NCBI GenBank assembly: GCA_013368315.1
Contig: JAACJM010000196.1
Coordinates: 62,001-126,000 of the forward strand
DNA: 64,000 nucleotides
Direction: 5' to 3'
Source: Tetrapyrgos nigripes
Lineage: Eukaryota; Basidiomycota; Agaricomycetes; Agaricales; Campanellaceae
Shown here: positions 22,236 through 35,375 of the stretch, one piece after another
How positions within the stretch are numbered: position 1 is the stretch's first letter
How the letters are laid out: every line of letters starts with the position of its first letter
The notes under the pieces: model-generated
Database searches by the model: none
What the model saw: the letters and a program-made list of their open reading frames with translations, nothing else
What the model was told of the DNA's origin: nothing
Translations under genes and position numbers: made by a program

Positions 22236-23694
22236 CTACGAGCCAGGTTTAGCACCTTCAGTAGACGTGGATGCTCCGGACACATCCATAGAGCCACCTC
22301 CCATGTTCCACAAACCAGGATCAAGATTCATGTCTGCGTCTTGATCCCCCGCAAAGAAACCCATATCCTCGAGGTTACCCAAGTCAAAGGATGACCCTGA
22401 GGGGTTGGAAGACGAAACACCTTCGGACTGAGAAGAGAAGCTAGCCAACAATGTGCCAGGTGAAGGCGCGTTTTGTGTTTCCGACGATGGGACGTGTAGA
22501 CCTCCTGGTCGTGATTCACGACCACCAAGGGATGCGAACAAATCGCTATTCGTTGAGCTATCTACTCCCAAGGCCGACAAGAAATCACCGTCCTTGACTT
22601 CAGAAGATTCACCGGGTCCGACGACTGGCGAAAACAGCTCATCTACGACATTTTTGGCTTCGGATGGAGATGTCTCGTCACCAAACAGGTCGCTCATAGT
22701 GATATCCATCCCGTCCATATCAAGTTCGATGGGCTTGTCGGCAGAGTTTCCAAGAGAGCTACTGAGGTCCATGTTCATTCCATCTGACGGAGTGTGGTCA
22801 GGAAGAGTCAAGTCGATGGGATTGGAGTCAGAGGATGATGATGCAAAAGCGGCCATTAAATCGTAATTTTCTGTGGGCCGCGCTGATCTTGGTGCAAGGG
22901 TAACAGGTGATAGCAGGTTGCCAGAGAACAATGCTTCCTCTGCGGACATGCGAAGTGATGAAGCAGAGAGGTCGAGTTTGAGCGGAAAAGCAGGTCGGTG
23001 CAAAGATGAAATAGATATGGCAGACGGTCTTCGTCCAAGAGGAACAGTAGTATGCGAAGCATTGTCAGCGGTGCTTGCTTGTTCTGCTTGACCCGATGCT
23101 TTGGCTTCTGCTCTAGCAGCTTGCTTGGCGGCTGCAGCTGCAGCCTCGGCTTCCTTTATACGCTGCTGTTCCCTGTCTGCATCGCGTTGAAGGACAGCAA
23201 TTGCACGAAGCTGGATACGAGTGGTTAGGCGTCATGGATATTGCACAAACTTGAACGGACGTACCAGATGCGCCTCTATCGAGTCGCAGAGCTGATCATA
23301 CTTTTCTATTTCGCGACCCAAAGCAGCCTGCAGCCTCTGTGGAGGTGCAGACGCGTGTTTCTGAATATCCCTAGAGAGCATGAACAGATGCAGGTCATTG
23401 ACAAGGAAGAACCTACAATTTTCGGGCGTCCGCATAAAAGTTTAGAATCTGAGCCGTCTTGACCGTTGCATTCTGGAAAGAACTAAGCATGCGATAGTGG
23501 CAGGAAGGTTGCGTACTTGCCCTCAAGCAGTCTCCCAGTGCGCGCATTTCGGGTTCCAAAATGGTCATTCGGGACGCGGCAGCAGCTGGGACAGGTGGAG
23601 GAGGCATTGCTTGAGAGTCCATCTCAGCTTTGATAGAGAGGTCATCTTTCTTGGAGCTGAGTGAGGATTTGCGTTGAAGAGGAGGCTGAGCCAT
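22236..23694 (-). CDS. coiled-coil, acidic-tailed protein, function unknown
   Basis: Not recognised. The start is ATG 23692-23694 (MAQPPLQRKSSLSSKKDDLS); three or four exons, stop TAG 22236-22238; about 410 residues. The N-terminal exons form a helical domain (ILEPEMRALGDCLRAST, NATVKTAQILNFYADARKL, LQAALGREIEKYDQLCDSIE). A coiled coil follows with an Ala/Glu-rich run (DREQQRIKEAEAAAAAAKQ). The C-terminal 250 residues are Ser, Asp and Leu rich, with short phi-acidic motifs (MDGMDITMSDLFGDE, NLEDMGFFAGDQDADMN) like those in activation domains and Mediator-tail proteins. A nuclear transcription role is an inference from composition only. Confidence 0.65.
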
Positions 23695-23872
23695 GTTGGT
23701 TGGACGAGAAGAGAAATGAAGTCATTCGCGGTTTTCAAATTACCACACTACATTAGTGGGCACTCTGTCCACTGTCCATCCCGCAATACCACTTAGGACT
23801 AGTGACGGCGACAGCGGGTCTGTAGTGTTTATCCAAACCCGTTCTCTCAAAACAAGTTGAGCTTGTTACTAC

Positions 23873-26800
23873 ATGTCGGATACCCCTACCCAGCCCGGCT
23901 TCCCGTCACTGGATGCTCACCACAACGAAGGACTTGTACAGGTGCGCCATAGGGTCTTCCGTTCGATGATATACTCAACTAAACCACTTTCTGTCTCCTC
24001 TCTTTGGTTCTGGCATCCTTGGTCCAACAACATAGCGCCGTATTCGACATGTTACCTCGATACAAATCTCCAATCTAACTCCCTTCCCTGTTCGAGATTC
24101 TCTTACTGCGGCCTTGCACAAACCCACTGAACAACATGGACATACATCGGATGATCTGGATGCGTCAATGTCTTTGAAGCGCAGTCGTCGGGTTTCAGCA
24201 AACTCCATAACCACACTTCGGTCTTTGCGGTCGGATGATAGTGATAGTGTTCAAGCAGGATATGACAGAGGAAGGAGGAGACGGGACTCGAAAGTCAGCT
24301 TCCAAGAAGAGAACCATCCAAGAGCCTCTAGTTCCGCAGGACGGACAGCGCCTACCATAAGACCACACCGCGTCCGTACGACCTCTGCAGTCTCGTCGCT
24401 ATTCGCTCCACATAACATTGGCCATGAGAAAGTGGATCATCGTTTCTCTGTGTCTCCAGAAGATCATTCACAAACTGCATTGGAGAAGATTATCCAGTCT
24501 CGTTTGGTCGAAACCTTTCTGGGCATTATAGTACCGCACCGGATGATACGACACTCAGCCTACTGTCATCACCTCGAAGTCCACATTCCCGGACCTCGAC
24601 GCCACCTCATTCTCCAATTTCCCCGAAATCCTCACGGAGTTTAGTGCGACCCCGTGAAACGAAATCTCCTCCCTCTACTTCGGCCAGTAGACTGAAAAGG
24701 GATTCCTTGACATCCTCACGCAATTCAGGAGATTCGTCTCACTTGATTGCTAATGGACGCTCAACAACACGTTCTCCCGCCAGTAAGCGGAAAGACAAAC
24801 CTACCCCTCTCGACACCTCCCAGCCCTCCGGTTCGCGACCGCCTTCCGTAACATCTTCATTGCCAGACTACATATCCCCGATTCACCGACCTTCCACGAA
24901 TCCTCTTTTTCCCATTGACGCAAGATCAGAAATGCCTGGTGCTGATATTAGTCAGGACAGATTCAAAGTGGTTTTATGGGCTAAAATTGGAGCCGACCGA
25001 AAAGATACCAAAGATGTGAATGGGAAAGGAAAGGCGAAAGAGCAATCGGAAAGAACTGCTGTGGACGATTGGCAGATAGTAGAAGAGTGGAAAGTAGATC
25101 TGAACGACCTAATGCCTTTATCCAACGATGTAAGTTTTGTTTTTACTTCTAGTATCCATTTTCTGATCTTCTAGGCGCTGGCAAGTCGGTGTCGCCCTCT
25201 CAACTTCCTTCAAATACTTTGGTCTTGACTCTTGATCCTCCCGGCCGGAGATTTTATGTACTGTCCTCACATCTGCAATCACTTCGGCCTCCCTCTCCTT
25301 CTGCTGGTTACGCCTCGGATCCAGAAGCAGACCTGAGGAAAGTCAAGCATCTTTCAGCTGACGATTCCATAGACAACGTCCAATTCACTGGCAAAAGACG
25401 TCATCGACGTGGAGCAAAGGATGAATCTGCGACTGGGGACCTAGGGACATCTTCAGGGTGGCAAGATTTATTCAAGTGAGCCTCTTCAACTATCGATAGC
25501 TTTGTATCTCATGCCTGTCATAGTTTGGTCACTTTGCAGTCCCTGGTCATTGACACCGAGGCATCCTTAGCAGAGATCATACGCAGTATTGACTATGCTA
25601 TTGTCAGTGACACGCACACTAGACTGGTGGGTTGCTGTTCTTTATTTTCCAGAATTTGGCTTTGAACGCCTATCCTTTAATTAGAAACGCGAAATCTCAC
25701 AACGAGAATCCCGTATAGCAGAGTTGCAGGAGAACTGTGAAAGTGTCAGGTCCAAGTCCCAACATTGTAAAGCATTGCTTTCTTTTAGTAGTCAATCCCC
25801 TTCTGACTGGATTGTTAGTACGGGATCAAATACGGTTACGCCGTGAAGAATTAGCAGAAAGGCGCAGTCGTCTATTATTAGCCCAGAAACAAGAGGACGA
25901 CGTCCTACGACATCGAGCCGAAATAGAGGAGGATGTTGAAGACGAACGGTTAGCTTTTCTTCGCTCTTGCATTAACTCTTTCCCCTTCTCATTAGTTTGA
26001 AGAGCACAACTAGAATCTTTACGGACACTCTTTACACCGACTAGGACGGCACTCATTTCCGCTTTGGCGTATATCTATCCCATTGAACTGCTATCACCTC
26101 CAGATTTACTCTATACAATCCTTGACGTTCCTCTTCCCATACCATTGAGCTCCAATGAGCCCGCTCCACCTCTTTCCCTCCCAAATCACAAGGACATCGA
26201 CGAAGAGACGGTGGCCACTGCACTCGGATATGCTGCTCAAGTCGTGCAATTGCTAGCAGGATATCTAAGCAAGGGGCTCGTCTACCCAGTGACTTGCATT
26301 GGAAGTCGTAGTCTTATCCGAGACAGCATTTCCGCTATGGTTGGTCCCCGAATGTGAGTGCAGCATTTCAAATGGGTCGAAGGAAAGTTGGCTCATTCCG
26401 GCTCAAACATAGGTTTCCTCTCTTCTCTAAAGGAGTGGACACGTATAGATTTGAGTACGCCGTCTTCTTACTCAATAAAGACATTGAAATGGTTTGCACG
26501 CTTTCTGGCTCCGTGTGTTTATGAAACGTTGACGCGTTCCTTTGCAGCTCATGGCAGAATACGACCTCCGAGCAATGGACATACGGCATACACTCCCAAA
26601 CCTGAAGAACCTTTTACTCTCACTCACCGACGGCTCCGAAGTTCCGTCAGGGTAGGTCTATTTAGTAATATACGATGTTATCGACTTACCGACTTGGTAT
26701 TGGCTTGGTATACAGGCCTCCAAAACGTCCATTGTCACCAATGTCTTCCCTGTCAGGTCTAGAATCACCTCGAGCAGAGTCTCCTGCCCCTGGTACAGAG

Positions 26801-27292
26801 TGTTCACAAACACCGACGACCGTGGAGAACAACAATATTCCAGGCGATTCGACGCCGCCGGCAAGCGGCTCAACGACGCCTACAGCGGTTTCTATGGACA
26901 CTGTGAAAAGGTCACGTTTTCTCGCACTCCCACCTTTATCAGGTTTTCTGCGATATCCGTCGTCCCTGTTGACAAGAAATACCGATGCCAGTGAGACAGT
27001 GGAACAAGGAAATGGCGAGACGCCTGTGCAAGCGGTTTCACAAGAGTCGGGTGGCGAGTCTCAGGAAGCGATAGACGGAGACGATGAGATGGACCGCCGG
27101 ACTATTCGTTCGCTAGGACGTAATTCAGACCATGAGCCCGAGTCCATGGAAGGGAAACAGGAGATGGAGACCTCGTTGTCGCCAAAAGCGAACGGGAAGG
27201 AGAAGAGTTCAAAGATACAGCAAGTCGCAGCAGCAGCAAATCCTATTGCAGCCGCCCCTCTATCTGGTCGGGTTGGAGTTGATCCAAAGTGA
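23873..27292 (+). CDS. UVRAG: UVRAG/Vps38-type subunit of PI3K complex II
   Basis: A subunit of the Vps34-Vps15-Vps30/Beclin complex that makes PI3P on endosomes for sorting and autophagosome maturation. Exon 1 is 23873-23941, then a 92-nt intron leads into RRIRHVTSIQISNLTPFPVR, the family N-terminus. A long Ser/Arg-rich insert follows, then C2-like pieces (FKVVLWAKIG, NTLVLTLDPPGRRFYV). The coiled coil is LRDQIRLRREELAERRSRL to RAEIEEDVEDER. The C-terminal BARA-like part includes ALISALAYIYPIELLSP, TALGYAAQVVQLLAGYLSKG, YPVTCIGSRSLIRDSIS and FEYAVFLLNKDIEML. The tail is disordered; stop TGA 27290-27292. In the Ser-rich part the frame slips by one base at a GGG near 24520, probably a missing G or a real indel. 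Confidence 0.85.
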
Positions 27293-28389
27293 CTTTTTGT
27301 CTAATACATAGTCCGCGGATAGAACACGTTGGTAGTCATGCAAACTTTTTATCATATTTTGTTAGCCTCAAGGAACATACAGTAATACTTGGTGAACCTC
27401 GTTCCGCGTGCCTACATTTTTATACCTTCAAAAAGGTGCGCCAGGGTCGGTAATCAAAGACCGCGGGTTTGCAATGCAGCAATGGCCTGGAATGCGGCCA
27501 CGTCAGTGTGCAAAGCACGTCGGGTGAAATGTTCAGATATTTGATGTGCTCACTACGAAGAGATATTGATGCTTTGATGATGGCCGCCCCGCAAACTGTC
27601 TGTTTGCACCGGGTAAACTTGCAAGTTTCCCAGTTTCAGTTGCAAATACGCAGGACGCTTCATAGGTACGTTAAGGTTTGAGCCTTGTGGGTCCTGTGAA
27701 AGACGTATAAAATCTCGTAACTCGTTTAGTGTGATTCGGGGTGATTAGCGTCAGGGTCTCTACAAAGGAAAATGGAAAATCAAAATTTTCGTGGTCGTAT
27801 GTTCGGCTGTGGTTGAATAGCAACTCGTGCCATAAGTGTTGCCAAATCCTTGGGGACAATATCCTTTGTGCTATCGGAGGACGCTTGAGCTCACTCTCAA
27901 AGTGAATGAAGCACTCAATGCTGATAGACATACGCATGGGGCGCACATACATTTTTTACAGCGGAGAGAGGATTTACTGGAGGATGTGAAGAGTCAGGGT
28001 TGAGAGACGGTGGATTAAATTGATTGAAACTCCGACCGTTATATGCCGTAGAATTGAGTGCTTGCTGCAACCGCATATATACTCTAGTCCCTTCGTTTCT
28101 CCCCGACTCTTCTTCGTTTCTGGAGTTTCAAAAGGGTCTGTCATACCACTCTTCCCTCTTCTCACCGTCCAACTCTCACCTACAGCCCATCAGCCATTGT
28201 ACCAATACCACTCTAGAGACTCAAAAACCGCCTTTAAGGTCTGCTCGTCTTCTCTTCCTTTTTCGCCTCAGCTCACCCTCTTTCTCTAGGATATCATTGT
28301 GCTTATAAACCTAGTTACTCTTTTGTTCAATATTTGCTCGTTTTCGCTTTCTGTCGTTCACCGCCATCTCTCTCGCCCTATAACTCAAA
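27293..28389. other. long intergenic / PUF promoter and leader
   Basis: The first part should be the UVRAG 3' flank. The last 300 bp (about 28080-28389) are strongly C+T rich on the plus strand, typical of the promoter and leader of well-expressed basidiomycete genes. No gene was recognised in between. Confidence 0.5.
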
Positions 28390-31300
28390 ATGAACACGTC
28401 CTTGGAAAAATCTATTTCACCTACCGATAATATCTCCTCCCCGTCCGACGACAGAAAGCAGAGTCCTCCTGCTTTCTTGGACCTCGCCGACTCTGTACGT
28501 TCTTGGTGTTGGAAATTCGGTTTTTGGGATAATCAATCTGTTATTTGTATTCTAGGCTGCGAGACTGGGGAGTAATATGTCTGATCTTTCAGCTGTAAGT
28601 CGCAGCCACTTGTGTCCACTCAAAGCTCATGTCTGGTTTTTTTCTCTCTCTTCTTCAGCGTGTCGAGCTCAAGCGTATCGAACATGAACGTCAACGCGCT
28701 ATCCAGCGCAAAGTGTTCGAGGACCAAATGCGCGCTCTCGAGCAGCAGCAGGCCCAGGAGATGCTCAGCATTCCCTATGATCCTAGCCTTCCCAATGGCA
28801 ACAACGGCATTCAACACCTCGCCGTTTCTGCTCCCACTACCCCGCCCCGCTTGAACGTCGCTCTCCAAGGGGACCTCCAGTCTGGTTCAAAAGCCAGTCC
28901 TTCCATCCTCACCGAAATGGATCCATTTTTCAGGTCGGACAAGAGAAAATCGGTTACGTACGCACCCTCGGTTAATCTTTCCCCAGACTTGTCATCAGGC
29001 GGCTCTTTCGCGCGGTCTGCTGGCGCAAAGAGCATGCCCGCCAGTCGGCGTACTTCTGCTAGTGAGCACGACGAAGAGCTCGCTGGACACCTCCAAAATC
29101 TCGCTTTAGAGGGTCAACGATCTCAGCGTGGTTCCCCGGTGCCACCTTCTGTTGTCACTGCCTCTATCCTGAATAGAGGGTCCCGTTTTGGTGATGATGA
29201 GGGTGCACGTTATGCCAGCACGTACAACGCTGGTATGATGTTGGATGAGCAACTGGATCAAGAAATGCATAGTGCGTCCACTTGATCTTGAAACAATGAC
29301 GCGTCTTGACCATTTTTATTCAATTGAATAGATGCCATGAAGCACCTTCCGACTTCTGACGATGACAAGTATCACAACCAGTACGGCAAGGTCAGTCTCC
29401 CTTGTGTCCCCTCTCGATGTGTATCTAACTCTTCGCTACATCTGCAGAACCCAAAGTCATCGGAGTGGCCCTCGTATAACCGCGGCCCAGACGGTCTCCC
29501 CTCTAAGAATGGCCTTAAACATTCAGACGAACGAAAGCAGTATCGGCGGCAATGTTTCTGCGTCGTCGCCTCTCATTCATCAGTCTGCGCAAGGTCTTTC
29601 CGTAGGAACTCCTTCGTCTCGCCGTGGTTCGCCTCCCAACTTGCTCAACGAATTGAATGGCACCACTCGCTCTGTCCCTGGAACTCCTTTGGGTATGCCG
29701 AGCAATCCCTTACTTAAGACCCCGGGTACACCGTTGGGCGAATCGCCGAACTTGAATGGCCGTCTGTCCAACCAGGGACTTCCTGGGAGTGACACCATTG
29801 TCAATGCAAGTGACCTTCAGGCTTCACTTTCTAGGCTACCTGCTAATCGGTATGAGAATGCTTCTCTTAATTTCAATGGTGGTATACAGGCTGGTCTGGA
29901 TGATTCTCTTCGATCTGTGAGTGCAAAATTTGTGATTGGCGTTCGTCTGTTAATCAAGAATTAGTATGGTGTGGACTCTGGTTACGGCCTCAACGGCGAT
30001 GCGCAGTACGGCTCATATGGCTCCCCTGGTGCTCCCGGCAACACTAGCGGTTCAACGGCTCTATATCATCATAATGGTTCTCGATACGGGCTCGGTATTC
30101 CTGGACGGGCTAACCCGCTCGACAACAAAATGAATGGGTTGCATGGTCCCAAGCATAAACGTGGTGACATGGATCGCGAGTGTGAGCTGCCATGTGTACC
30201 CTGTTTCTTGTTTTTGTGCCTGACACCCCGTCCTTCATAGTCAATCGCTTTGCGGGGACTCGTCTTGAAGACCTGCAGGGCGAGATTCCGGCCCTGTGCA
30301 AGGATCAGCATGGCTGCCGTTACCTGCAGAAGAAGCTCGAGGAAGGTGTGCCCGAGCATCGTGACATGATTTTCCGCGAAACGTTTGGTCATTTTGCGGA
30401 CCTGATGACTGGTAAGTTTTAAAGGTTTAGTCTCCTTGGGTCGCACCCCCCCTAATGTCCGTCTGCGCCTTAGATCCCTTCGGCAACTACCTGTGCCAGA
30501 AGCTCTTGGAGTACTCCACAGACGACCAACGGAATGTCATCTGCGAGTCTGTTGCTCAAGATTTGGTTAACATTTCCTTGAACATGCACGGCACTCGTGC
30601 TGTGCAGAAAATGATTGACTTTTTGTCAACTCGTCGGCAGGTGAATTAAATCTCCCGATTTCCCTCTCCCTATCACACTTACGGTCGCGGAACAGACTGA
30701 TCTCAGATACAATGCTCAGATTCATTCTATCATTGTTGCACTCAGCTTGCATGTGGTTGTGCTCATCAAGGACTTGAACGGGAACCACGTCATCCAAAAA
30801 TGTCTAAACAAACTAACCCACGAGGACAACCAGGTAGGTTATTCTTGGATATTGGAAAACAACCTCTTATGTCCTTTTAGTTCATCTACAATGCTGTCGC
30901 TGCCAACTGTATCGAGGTTGCCACTCATCGTCATGGATGTTGTGTCCTTCAACGGTGTATTGACCATGCATCTGATCATCAACGCATTCAGCTTGTGAAT
31001 GAGATCACCTTCAATGCCCTCACGTTGGTTCAGGACCCGTACGGCAACTATGTGAGTACAAGTCTTACGAATTCTATCTTCTCTGGTTTATTTGCTTTTC
31101 CAGGTCGTGCAATACATCCTTGATTTGAATGATAACCGCTTCAGCGACGCTGTGATACGGCAGTTCACTGGCAACGTCTGTGCCCTTTCCGTGCAGAAGT
31201 TTAGCTCCAACGTGATTGAGAAGGTTGGTTTCTGATATTCTTTTTGTCCTTTCTTCCTTCTGATCATCGTTCTTGCAGTGCATTCGTGTTGCTGAGCATG

Positions 31301-31914
31301 CCACTCGCAAGATCCTCATCGAGGAATTGCTCAATCGCACTCGTCTGGAGAAGCTCCTGCGGGACTCGTATGGCAACTACTGCGTTCAGACTGCTTTGGA
31401 CTACGCAGAGCCCACTCAACGGACATTGTTGGTGGAAGGCATTCGTCCTGTCCTTCCCCTCATTCGCAACACCCCTTACGGGAAGCGAATCCAGAACAAG
31501 CTTCAGCGTGAGCAGCTCGATCAGTTTGGTGGATATCATAGTCAACAAGCGCTCGTCAATATGGCACTTGGCAATCAAGGCATGGGTCTTGCTCAGGGTG
31601 GACGCCACCTCACACAGAACCTTCACAGCGGGAACCCACTTGCTGATGTCTACGGTGGTCAAAACGGTCTCTACTCGTTGCAACCCACCGCGTCTTACGG
31701 TCAAGGACCCTTGGCTTCTCAGCTAATCCAGCCTCAGTCGATCGACGGATATGTCCTCCAAGGCAACTCGAGCCATAACCAGGGTGTCACGCCTGCTCAC
31801 GGAAACGGATTCTCTGCCGCATCCTTTGGAGGTGTAAACCACTTTGGTGGATCTGCGTTGCATAGCTCGCTCAATGACCCCTACCAGAGGTCAGGTTTCA
31901 GCTACGGAATGTAA
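28390..31914 (+). CDS. PUF4: Pumilio-family RNA-binding protein (Puf4/Mpt5 type)
   Basis: Binds UGUA-containing 3' UTR elements and controls mRNA stability or translation in the cytoplasm. The start is ATG 28390 (MNTSLEKSISPTDN). After a long low-complexity N-terminal half with a Gln-rich helix (MRALEQQQAQEM), the PUF domain spans about 30240-31520 in several exons. The eight repeats show the base-reading triplets in GCRYLQ, GNYLCQ, GTRAVQ, GNHVIQ, GCCVLQ, GNYVVQ, SSNVIE and GNYCVQ. The domain ends with IRNTPYGKRIQNKL. THRHGCCVLQRC in repeat 5 and the domain end resemble yeast Puf4 and Mpt5 more than Puf3. The Gly/Asn/Gln-rich tail ends at TAA 31912-31914. The frame slips by one base in the exon starting at 29450 (EWPSYNRGPDG side), so an indel or consensus error lies there. 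Confidence 0.9.
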
Positions 31915-32529
31915 TCTGCCAAACATTGCTTTCCATCGTTCAACAGTTTAACTCTATGCCAACTTGCATCTACCTCTACCTTACATCCGTCACGAATTTT
32001 TGAATTGCTGTTTTCATTCCGACTTTATATCACCAGTCTCATCTGCGTTGGGTTCGCCCGTATCTATCATACCATCCCATTTGTATTTTGCAACCAGCAT
32101 AGTTCATCCGCTTTCCTGTTCGAACACTGATTTGGCACTACTTCACTTGTACAGGTTACTTCACTCACTCCAATCGGTTGTCTGTCTAATAGTAGTTCTC
32201 GTGCAGCACTATTTGTCTGTCATTCTGTAGTTATTCACATCCCCCGCTGTATAAATTCGTTAATTAGACTTTTCTCTTCCTTATGGATGATGCTTCTACG
32301 TATGTTTTGTCGAATCAATAATCATTTACGAGCTGGAAGTGGTAAAGTTGCAGAACGCGAGCGTCCGACAGTGACGCTACCCTTCAATACTTGCAAGAGG
32401 TGTAATACATGGTTACTTTGGAGGACTGATGCGCGAGTGAATGGGTCATTGACAGCATATTCCTAAAGCATACAGGCCAGTGCACAAAATATCATAGTGG
32501 AATGAAGAAAACACAATGTAGCGAGTCGT
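31915..32529. other. intergenic, 3' ends
   Basis: A convergent region between PUF (plus) and RPS29 (minus). It is AT-rich and pyrimidine-rich, consistent with 3' UTRs. Nothing else is seen. Confidence 0.5.
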
Positions 32530-32815
32530 TCACCGGTTCTGTAGAAAAGCCCTTTAGTTATGAAAACCCAGAAATACGACTCATGAAACACACCTTGACG
32601 AAACCGATGGCTGCAGACTTTTCACGGAAGCACTGTCTGCAGAGGTCCAGGCCGTACTTTCTAATGAGACCGGCTTGGTGGGCACAGAGGCGGCTATACG
32701 TTGACAGAAACACCGTCAATGGATTGGAATAGATAGCCAAACAGGATACACACCACTGACGGCTACCCTTTCCGTATTTTCTGGGGCGAGAGAACCAAAC
32801 GGCGTCGTGGGTCAT
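32530..32815 (-). CDS. RPS29: 40S ribosomal protein S29 (uS14)
   Basis: A component of the small ribosomal subunit head. Three exons joined by gt..ag introns give a 56-residue protein, the usual size. The start is ATG 32813-32815 ([20 protein letters not shown]), then [34 protein letters not shown] and, after a 55-nt intron, NR with stop TGA 32530-32532. The CRLC and CRQC pairs form the zinc-binding site. The gene is too fragmented to show as one frame, but the match to the family is unmistakable. Confidence 0.95.
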
Positions 32816-33369
32816 TTTGAAGGCCTAGGAATGGCTGGCAGTAGCGTTAACGGATGATACTATGAGCTAGCAAAGAGTAGTTACCTTACTTGATGTTTTT
32901 GAAGCTACGGCTTGCGAGTCGAGAAATTCTGGCTCTTTCGCGTTTGCTTACCTAAGTAGAACTGTACAGCTCAGCGTTCCGAGTTGAATCTCCGCCCGCA
33001 ATGAGTTGAATCTCAGCCGGCAATGTCCATTGATGTTCTGCGCAGAAGTTCTATTGAAAGTCTAAGCGTCCTTACACAAAGCTTCAGTGCAGTCAAGAAT
33101 GACTCGAAATACTCGGGTTAGAACTGCTTCAGGCCTCCCAGCGCAGGTACCCTTTTGGAGTTTACGCAACCGTCGATGATTCATCGTGACCTTGGTATTT
33201 TAGTGTGACACAAATCGACATATTGGGATGAAAGGAAGTGCCAAAAAAGGCAATGGTATTATACTGGACCTACAATGGAACATAAATCATGAATGCATGA
33301 CGGGCTGTAACCGACGAGCGCTTCTAACCTTGTACTCTCACCATCGCGTCCGTCGTCCCTTGGGTGACT
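32816..33369. other. divergent region RPS29 / P450
   Basis: Holds the promoters of RPS29 (minus) and the P450 (plus). Contains an imperfect 22-bp direct repeat (gagttgaatctc...gcaat) at 32981-33002 and 33003-33024. No TATA box was identified with confidence. Confidence 0.5.
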
Positions 33370-35375
33370 ATGCTGAGCTTGTTCTCTCTTTTTCTGTTTG
33401 CGCTTCTGCTAGTATCCACGCGACTGCTCTTCTGGATCGTCAATCTCCTCGTTATAGCTCCCTTGCGGGACCCTCTTCGTCGCGTAGCTGGACCAGACGC
33501 CCCCTTTTTCCATGGCCATCTAACCCACATCGGAGAGTAAGTCAACTCTACCTCCGATAATCCAAACCTTTGTAAACCTTGTCTTCAGCCCCGACTTGAG
33601 CTGTGTAGCCCACGAGGAATGGTGTAAGCTGTACGGGAAGACATTCAGAATACAGGGTCTAGGAAAGGTTCGTGCAGATGGCGTGTATCGTCTGGATCGT
33701 CTTTTGACCTGTTCCCAGTTTGACTATCGGCTCATGACATTCGACTTTCGCGCTATTTCCCATGTCCTCAATTCCCCCATTTATGAGAAGCCATGGCAGA
33801 CACGGTCTCTCCTATCGACAGTAATGGGTCGAGGTAAGGTATTGATCAATGTTCTTCAATTCTATTCTCAACCTTGTCCTATAATAGGTATTTTCGCCAT
33901 GGAGGGTGCTGAACATCATCTCCAAGTACAGCTTTTCATCCTAAACGTTTACACGTCATTCTGACCTGAACTATAGAGGAAGATAATTAGTCCAGCATTC
34001 ACTTCTCAAGCCGTAACTGCCTTGACACCATTCTTCTTCCAAAAAGCGGAAGAATTGCGCGACAAATTGGACGTGCTATTGAACAAGGAGAGTGGACCCA
34101 TCGACATATCCCACTGGACTTCTCGAGCTACATTTGACGCTTTTGGTCTTGCTTGCCTCAATTACAACTTTAATGCACTCGACAGCGAGACTGAAGAAGT
34201 GTACCTAGCCTATCGTCGAATGTTTCACCTCGTTGACAAAAAGACTGTTTTGCGGATTCTCTTCCCTTCTCTTGATAAATTATGGGTAAGTCTAATCCTT
34301 GCTTGTTATCTACCACGCATCTGACATTTACAATTTCTAGCCAGATGCAGTTGCTCGTGAAATACAGGAATCTCGGAACGTCATATATCGGGCTGGTCAA
34401 GTGCTGATCGCCAACAAGAAAGCGAGTGTGTGTGCGGAAAAGTGCGATCTCTTTAGCGTGCACGACAAGGACCTCTTGAGTCTCCTGAGTGAGTTTATCC
34501 TCCCCCAAGCTACATCACACAGAAACAATCTGAAGCTTCTACAGTCAAGTCTAATCTATCAAACGATCCATCAAAACGGCTCTCTGACTCTGATCTACTT
34601 GATCAAATCACCTCTTTTCTCTTTGCCGGCTCCGACTCTACAGCCGTTGCCCTTGGCTGGTGCCTCCTCTTTCTAGCTCAGCACCCTGACATTCAGAGTC
34701 AGCTGCGCGAAGAGCTCGTGCAATCCCCTCCCTCTGCCAGCACTATCGAAGCCTTTGCAGATGATATCCCTTCCTATGACGCCTTCAGCGGTTCACTCCC
34801 ACTCCTTGACGCCGTCGTGAAAGAAACACTCCGTTTTTGTCCCCCAGTCCACGGTACTATACGTGTCGCAACGGCTGACGATGTCATCCCTACCTCTTCC
34901 CCCGTCACACTCTGCGATGGTACTGTGGCAGAGCCCGGTCAAAGTATCCACATCCGCAAAGGCTCCTTTGTCAACATTCCCATCGAAGGTTTGAACTATT
35001 CTCGTGAGATATGGGGTGACGATGCTCTCGAGTTCAGGTAATTCTCATTCTAGTCTCTGTTAGCATGGCCTCGCATCTCATCTTCTACTTTTCAGACCTC
35101 AACGATGGTTCAACCTTCCTCCCAACGCTCGCCCACCCGCTTTTCCAGGTCTCGCCAGCGTCATGACTTTCGGATACGGTCCTCATTCATGCCCCGGATT
35201 CAAGTTCACTTTAACGGAAATGAAAACATTTATTGCGACATTGTTGCCTCATTTTGAGTTCAGTGTTGTTGAGGGCCAGAAAATTGGGAAATACAACGGA
35301 GTGTTGACACGGCCATTTGTCAAAGGTTCATTATCTCAAGGACTCCAGCTTCCTCTTCTCGTCAAGAGAGTTTGA
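33370..35375 (+). CDS. cytochrome P450 monooxygenase
   Basis: An ER-anchored heme-thiolate monooxygenase. The start is ATG 33370 (MLSLFSLFLFALLLVSTRLL), a membrane anchor followed by a Pro/basic hinge. About seven exons. Family signatures are the I-helix FAGSDSTAVALGW, the K-helix ExxR in VVKETLRFCPPVHG, the PERF-like PQRW, and the heme ligand in FGYGPHSCPGFKF. The stop is TGA 35373-35375. Length about 500 residues. It looks like one of the large Agaricomycete P450 families; the substrate is unknown. No reductase, terpene synthase or PKS lies nearby, so a secondary-metabolite cluster is not supported. Confidence 0.9.

Noticed and set aside
32900..33060. tRNA-like or rRNA-like sequence near the 22-bp repeats
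   Set aside because: No cloverleaf, A-box or B-box could be drawn; the sequence is a short direct repeat only.
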